This document shows, piece after piece, positions 60,862 through 64,000 of a stretch of 64,000 nucleotides of DNA. Within the stretch, counting starts at the first letter, position 1. Every line of letters begins with the position of its first letter. Below the pieces are notes generated by a model. The model searched no databases. It saw only the letters and a list, made by a program, of their open reading frames with translations, and was not told the DNA's origin. The DNA comes from Clostridia bacterium (lineage in GTDB: Bacteria; Bacillota; Clostridia; Christensenellales; Aristaeellaceae). Both the position numbers and the translations under genes were made by a program. The DNA is taken from contig JAFRQX010000010.1 in assembly GCA_017428385.1 (NCBI GenBank), positions 170,591 to 234,590 on the forward strand. The letters are read 5' to 3'.

Positions 60862-60871
60862 CTGAATGATG

Positions 60872-60947
60872 AAATTGAAAAGAGGCGGTGTCCCTGAACA
60901 CTGCCTCCCATACATAAGAAGGAGAGCATGAAGAAACTCCCTGCTTG
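60872..60947 (-). ncRNA. truncated csRNA-like small RNA (variant 4)
   Basis: About 75 nt on the minus strand: a -10 TATACT (60960-60955), then GCAGGGAG-TTTCTTCATGC, the C/U-rich CTCTCCTTCTT, and terminator GAGGCAGTGT / ACACCGCCTC with TTTTC. It shares the core TTTCTTCAT and the anti-SD stretch with the full copies but lacks the 5' hairpin and the TTAAG boxes. Its complement AAGGAGAGCAT also occurs at the SD of the gene at 21132. Confidence 0.5.
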
Positions 60948-61070
60948 CAGTTACAGTATAGACAAAAAATGATCATTTACTATCTATCCTGCATAAGTGG
61001 TCAGAAAAACTGCAAAACTGGTAAAAGCGGGAGTAAAAATACTCCAACGTGTTACAAGTATTGCTGCGGC

Positions 61071-61130
61071 GTAACAATGGTGTAAAATCCCGCCAAACCT
61101 GTTGTTTTCGACCTTTTCTCATGATATATT
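61071..61130 (+). promoter_or_regulatory. rhomboid promoter with inverted TTTACACC element
   Basis: GTAACAATGGTGTAAA (61071-61086) is the exact reverse complement of the element at 23648. Downstream TTGTTT (61102-61107), 17 nt, TATATT (61125-61130) form a promoter 40 bases before the rhomboid start. Confidence 0.6.
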
Positions 61131-61169
61131 GCAAACGGATCCGGACAATAAATACAACAGGAGACGAGT

Positions 61170-61883
61170 ATGGCTGGTTCAGTAATCATCACTTGTAAGA
61201 AATGCGGCATGCCGCTGAAGAAGGGTACCAAGGTTTGCTCCTACTGCAGGCAGGATACCGGTTATCTCATTAACCGTGCCCCAAAGGAAAAGAAGACAGG
61301 CATCCGGATCCTGGGACACACTATCCGGCTTCCCTGGGTCACCCTGATCCTGGTAATCCTGAATGCTGTTGCAGGCATCTACAAGCTGGCCGGAGGAGAA
61401 TCTGACGTACTCCGGAACTTCGGTATGTACCAGGGCGCCCTCCAGCACGGAGAGTATGGCCGGATCATCCTGAGCAGCTTCCTGCACCTGAGCTTCCCGC
61501 ACTTCATCAGTAACATGTATGCCTTGCTGACCTACGGCTTCGTATTCGAAAACCGCATCGGCAGATGGAAGTATCTGGCTGTCTATCTGGTTTCCATGAT
61601 CGGTTCCGCCCTGCTCATCAACTTTGTGGGCGGTAACAGCCTCCATGCCGGTGCCAGCGGCGCCATCTGGGGCCTGATGGCAGCCAACCTCATCTACTGC
61701 ATCTTTACCCGAAGGAAGTTTCTTTATATGCTCTATGCCCTCCACGCGGTTATCGGCAATGTCCTTTACACCTTCTCCTCCAATGTCAGCTGGCAGGGCC
61801 ACTTCGGCGGAGCCATCGCCGGAGTACTCATCGCCCTCCTGCTCTTTGCCAAGGAGAGGAAAGAGAGCAAACCAATATTCTGA
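61170..61883 (+). CDS. rhomboid family intramembrane serine protease with N-terminal zinc ribbon
   Basis: A 237-residue protein. Residues 9-27 hold a zinc ribbon (CKKCGMPLKKGTKVCSYC), followed by a linker and six transmembrane helices. The catalytic dyad is Ser163 in GASGAIWGL and His211 in GHFGGAIAG; the oxyanion region HFISNMYAL is also present. Rhomboids cleave transmembrane segments of substrates. The neighbourhood of exported proteins and csRNA-like genes suggests an envelope role. Confidence 0.93.
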   Translation: MAGSVIITCKKCGMPLKKGTKVCSYCRQDTGYLINRAPKEKKTGIRILGHTIRLPWVTLILVILNAVAGIYKLAGGESDVLRNFGMYQGALQHGEYGRIILSSFLHLSFPHFISNMYALLTYGFVFENRIGRWKYLAVYLVSMIGSALLINFVGGNSLHAGASGAIWGLMAANLIYCIFTRRKFLYMLYALHAVIGNVLYTFSSNVSWQGHFGGAIAGVLIALLLFAKERKESKPIF

Positions 61884-61917
61884 AATGAACACCCGACATC
61901 AAAACAACAGACACACC

Positions 61918-61944
61918 ATCCCGGCAAACAGCCGGGATTTTTTA
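61918..61944 (+). terminator. terminator after the rhomboid gene
   Basis: ATCCCGGC / GCCGGGAT hairpin followed by TTTTTT. Confidence 0.85.
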
Positions 61945-61946
61945 TG

Positions 61947-62082
61947 TAAAAAAAGTAGGCAGCGAAGCCGCTGCCTAAAGGGAAAAGGGGAAGGGGAAGT
62001 ATGAAGAAACATCACACCGGCGGAAACAAAACCGGAAGTGATGGAATCCGCTAGACCAGGGTCGGCCGTTTGCCCTGTTGAC
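61947..62082 (-). ncRNA. csRNA-like small RNA, copy 3
   Basis: A predicted minus-strand RNA of about 135 nt: CAGGG..AACGGCCG..CCCTG hairpin, a variable middle stem (ACTTCCGGTTTTG..CCGGTGTG), the core GATGTTTCTTCATAC, the C/U-rich UUCCCCUUCCCCUUUUCCC, then terminator AGGCAGCG-AAGC-CGCTGCCT with TTTTTTT. The C/U tract and core pair in register with the initiation region of the LRR gene at 56446. Confidence 0.76.
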
Positions 62083-62088
62083 GGGGAT

Positions 62089-62121
62089 AATATAACCCAG
62101 GTTTCTTAAATGTACCTTAAG
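62089..62121 (-). promoter_or_regulatory. CiaR-box-like direct repeat and -10 of sRNA copy 3
   Basis: Minus strand CTTAAG-GTACA-TTTAAG (62121-62105), 10 nt, TATATT (62094-62089). It matches NTTAAG-N5-WTTAAG without mismatch, and spacing is identical to copies 1 and 2. Confidence 0.78.
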
Positions 62122-62164
62122 GTGAATGTATTCATTTTTTGAGCATAAGAAGATGAATTTGAGT

Positions 62165-62223
62165 TTCAATTTGATCATTTTACTTTCAATATAGTCAATT
62201 TAAAACAAAATGACTATATTGAA
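62165..62223. repeat. TTCAAT-type repeats and 13-bp inverted repeat upstream of sRNA copy 3
   Basis: TTCAATTTGATCA (62165-62177) repeats the 13-mer at 60820-60832. TTCAATATAGTCA (62185-62197) / TGACTATATTGAA (62211-62223) is a perfect inverted repeat. They lie between sRNA copy 3 and the zinc-ribbon gene and could serve either. Confidence 0.55.
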
Positions 62224-62322
62224 TTGACTTTTGATGCAATTGCCGATATTGTTACTCGACACGCACTTACTCAACAGCTATAATATCACCAACATGTTCA
62301 CATCTTACCCAGGAGGCCAGCC

Positions 62323-62907
62323 ATGAAAAAATGTACAGCCTGTGGCGCGACGTTTGACGATACCAGCAAATTCTGCCCTTACTGCGGAACGGAGTATGGG
62401 GCGGAGGAACGCCCTGACGGAAACAGCGAGGGAACTGGCACGCAACCGCAGCAGCCGAAGAAGGAAAAGAAGATAATAAACAATGCACAAGGGATGATGC
62501 TTTGGCATAAGATTGTATTGTTCCTTGTGGGGATACGGGCTGTACGCTGCCTGATCAGGGGCCTTTCCATACTGAGAGGCTATGTTGACGCAGATGTGCC
62601 TGAAAGTATGGTTCCCGTGAGGAATCTGTTCCTTGGTATTGGAATCGAGAATATAGCCATTGGAGTATTCGCAGTGATCTGCTTATACCGACTGGGAAAG
62701 TATATGAGAAGCGGTCCCGGGTCTGTGAAGATTCTGTATGGGATGAGCATTGCAGGCGCTTTGATCCTTACGATGTGGACGGTTTCCATATCACCTGATG
62801 CCGATCTGTCGAAAGCGGGATTGGCTGATTCTTTCCTGTTTGATGTTTTGATGCTGGTTATCAACAGCATATACTACAGTAAACACCAGGATGTATTTGT
62901 GAATTGA
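62323..62907 (+). CDS. zinc-ribbon membrane protein, unknown function
   Basis: A 194-residue protein with an N-terminal zinc ribbon (CTACGATFDDTSKFCPYCG, residues 4-22), a Pro/Gln/Lys-rich linker, then four hydrophobic segments (about residues 60-185). The SD CAGGAGG precedes the ATG. This zinc ribbon-plus-membrane layout resembles the rhomboid nearby, but no protease motif is present. Confidence 0.75.
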   Translation: MKKCTACGATFDDTSKFCPYCGTEYGAEERPDGNSEGTGTQPQQPKKEKKIINNAQGMMLWHKIVLFLVGIRAVRCLIRGLSILRGYVDADVPESMVPVRNLFLGIGIENIAIGVFAVICLYRLGKYMRSGPGSVKILYGMSIAGALILTMWTVSISPDADLSKAGLADSFLFDVLMLVINSIYYSKHQDVFVN

Positions 62908-62921
62908 AAGGATAAATAACC

Positions 62922-63242
62922 ATGGTTGGAAAGTATAAAGTGATTACCCTTTGCGGGAGTACCCGTTTCAAGGATGAATTCATGGAAGCCCAGAAGCGGC
63001 TGACGCTCGAAGGGAATATTGTCATCAGCGTAGGAATGTTCGGACATTCTGGGGACAATGAAGTCTGGACAGAAGGCACCAAGGAAATGCTGGATGATAT
63101 GCATAAGCGGAAGATCGACATGGCGGATGAGATCTATGTGATTAACGTCGGGGGATATATCGGAAGCAGTACCAGGTCGGAGATAGAATATGCCAAGAAG
63201 ACGGGAAAAAAGGTGGGGTATTTGGAAGATCCAAATACCTAA
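62922..63242 (+). CDS. nucleoside 2-deoxyribosyltransferase-like small protein
   Basis: A 106-residue protein with TLCGSTRFKDEFMEAQKRL at the N-terminus and MADEIYVINVGGYIGSSTRSEIEYAKKTGKKVGY at the C-terminal half (quoted here as two conserved blocks, with catalytic-type Glu in SEIEYA). This resembles the nucleoside 2-deoxyribosyltransferase-like superfamily. The substrate is unknown. It starts 14 bases after the zinc-ribbon gene. Confidence 0.7.
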   Translation: MVGKYKVITLCGSTRFKDEFMEAQKRLTLEGNIVISVGMFGHSGDNEVWTEGTKEMLDDMHKRKIDMADEIYVINVGGYIGSSTRSEIEYAKKTGKKVGYLEDPNT

Positions 63243-63480
63243 TGAATACTAGATCCTTCGGCTGCGCTCCCTTTGTACCCCTTGCTCAGGATGACATTTC
63301 ACAAGGAAAGGAAAGTCGGGAAAAATCCCTTCCTTTCCCAATGCGGCTGCGGCGGAGGAGATCCTTCGACACGCTATGCTTGCTCAGGATGACATCCGCA
63401 CGGCGGGGGAGATCTCTCCACGCGGCAGCAGGCTGCCTTGGTCGAGATGACAGGGTGGATGCTGCGGCGGGGCGTTTTTG
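63243..63480. repeat. three tandem copies of the GGAGATC..GATGACA repeat
   Basis: Copies at about 63249-63298, 63354-63395 and 63405-63455 share GATC(C/T)TTCG or GATCTCTCC starts and (CAGGATGACA or GAGATGACA) ends, with different central hairpins. The same family occurs at 26427 and 63757. No gene seen; short frames here follow the repeats. Confidence 0.6.
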
Positions 63481-64000
63481 ATACTTCACTATAATTCCAT
63501 AAAAATCACTTGAACGGTATCCTTGCCATGTGATAATGTTAGTATGTGAAGCGACTGTGGGCAGAAAGTGATAATTCTCTAAATTGTATAGTAACGTATA
63601 GTAACGTGTAGTTGCGTATAGTGGTTTTGCGTGATAGCATTAAGATGCGAAGTGACTGTGGACAGAAAGTGTCTGCAGTTTTTTTATGCCTGCGGCACTG
63701 AGTAAGGGATTCCTCCATTTTGCTGACGCTACAGTCGGAATGACAATATCGCTGCGGCGAGGAGATCCATTCGACGCGGCCTGCGGCCTTGCTCAGGATG
63801 ACACCATGCAGGTTAAGATGTTCCTTGCAACGGGAGCAAAGTATGATTCGGGAAAATGACGTAAAGTGCTCCCTTTGTCAAGGACAAATTAAATTTTCGA
63901 GGGCAATCAAAAATGCCGGTAACGAATGGATGGAAATTAGAGGCCGGGGGCTAGCCCCCGGGGCTGCCAAACAGGGAGAGGGTAAATGCCTGTCTGGAGA
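63481..64000. repeat. gene-free tail with direct and palindromic repeats
   Basis: A roughly 41-bp unit (GTGATAATGTT.. at 63530 and GTGATAGCATT.. at 63631) is repeated 101 bases apart and ends AGAAAGTG in both. Between them four 10-bp units of the type GTATAGTAAC run from 63586 to 63625. A further GATGACA repeat pair lies at 63705-63808. At 63945-63960 CGGGGGCTAGCCCCCG is a perfect palindrome. No convincing CDS. Confidence 0.55.

Noticed and set aside
58770..62052. Plus-strand short ORFs starting MKKH in the sRNA copies (35, 36 and 17 codons)
   Set aside because: After MKKH the sequences share no residues, and copy 3 stops after 17 codons, whereas promoter boxes, -10, hairpin and terminator are conserved on the minus strand. 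The start-like sequence is better explained as the complement of target initiation regions.
1..64000. tRNA, rRNA, transposase or phage genes
   Set aside because: None were recognised on either strand by motif or context; a tRNA-finding program would be needed to exclude a short gene fully.

Overview
The window looks like chromosomal DNA of a moderately GC-rich anaerobic member of the Bacillota (class Clostridia). Evidence: GGAGG-type ribosome binding sites nearly everywhere, TTGACA/TATAAT promoters, many short Rho-independent terminators, secreted BspA-type leucine-rich-repeat proteins, a permuted GH3 beta-glucosidase and an AmmeMemoRadiSam pair. A gut or rumen commensal is plausible; the family cannot be fixed from sequence alone. 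There is no phage, IS element, CRISPR array, rRNA or recognisable tRNA.

Layout. 0.3-10 kb is a plus-strand housekeeping block: glycogen synthase, RNase Z, uvrB, small membrane proteins, two small enzymes, greA and a lysyl-tRNA synthetase carrying an extra tRNA-binding domain. 10-24 kb mixes secreted SH3-type proteins, a secreted cysteine hydrolase, a MarR-flavodoxin operon, tag, a GGDEF protein, a PatB-type aminotransferase, a LytTR-DUF3021 pair and an MFS exporter behind a leader peptide and an SD-sequestering hairpin. 24-34 kb holds an ECF S component, pyruvate kinase, a DUF2975/XRE operon with a palindrome in its promoter, a MATE exporter, a probable small RNA and a two-domain PPK2 enzyme. 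34-53.7 kb carries the GH3 enzyme, a KaiC-like/PPDK_N hybrid, a YaiI-GNAT fusion, an ECF sigma factor with a long C-terminal extension, an autonomous 35-residue peptide transcript, methyltransferases, AmmeMemoRadiSam, a CDF transporter and a barstar-domain protein.

The most striking region is 53.7-62.9 kb. Three secreted LRR proteins, four paralogous secreted Cys/His-rich microproteins and a zinc-ribbon rhomboid protease surround three copies (plus one truncated variant) of a minus-strand small-RNA gene. Each full copy has a direct repeat of the form NTTAAG-N5-(T/C)TTAAG exactly 10 nt upstream of a -10 hexamer. This is the architecture and close to the consensus of the streptococcal CiaR box that drives the csRNAs. 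Each then has a conserved 5' hairpin with a self-complementary CGGCCG loop, a variable hairpin, a conserved element complementary to a start region (AUGAAGAAAC), a C/U-rich anti-Shine-Dalgarno stretch, and a terminator. The anti-SD and anti-AUG parts of one copy match the initiation region of the neighbouring LRR gene at 56446 in register (14 + 8 nt with identical 10-nt spacing). Another copy matches the microprotein gene at 58937-59230 (10 nt plus start codon, identical 4-nt spacing). I infer a csRNA-like, response-regulator-controlled RNA family that tunes envelope or secreted-protein synthesis. No two-component system is encoded here, so the regulator must lie elsewhere.

A second shared signal, TTTACACC(A/G)TTGTTAC, sits upstream of a membrane-protein gene (23733), an LRR gene (56446) and, inverted, the rhomboid gene (61170). 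In the first two it lies at an identical distance from the -10. Several dispersed palindromic repeat families punctuate the intergenic gaps, and the last 750 bases contain no convincing gene.
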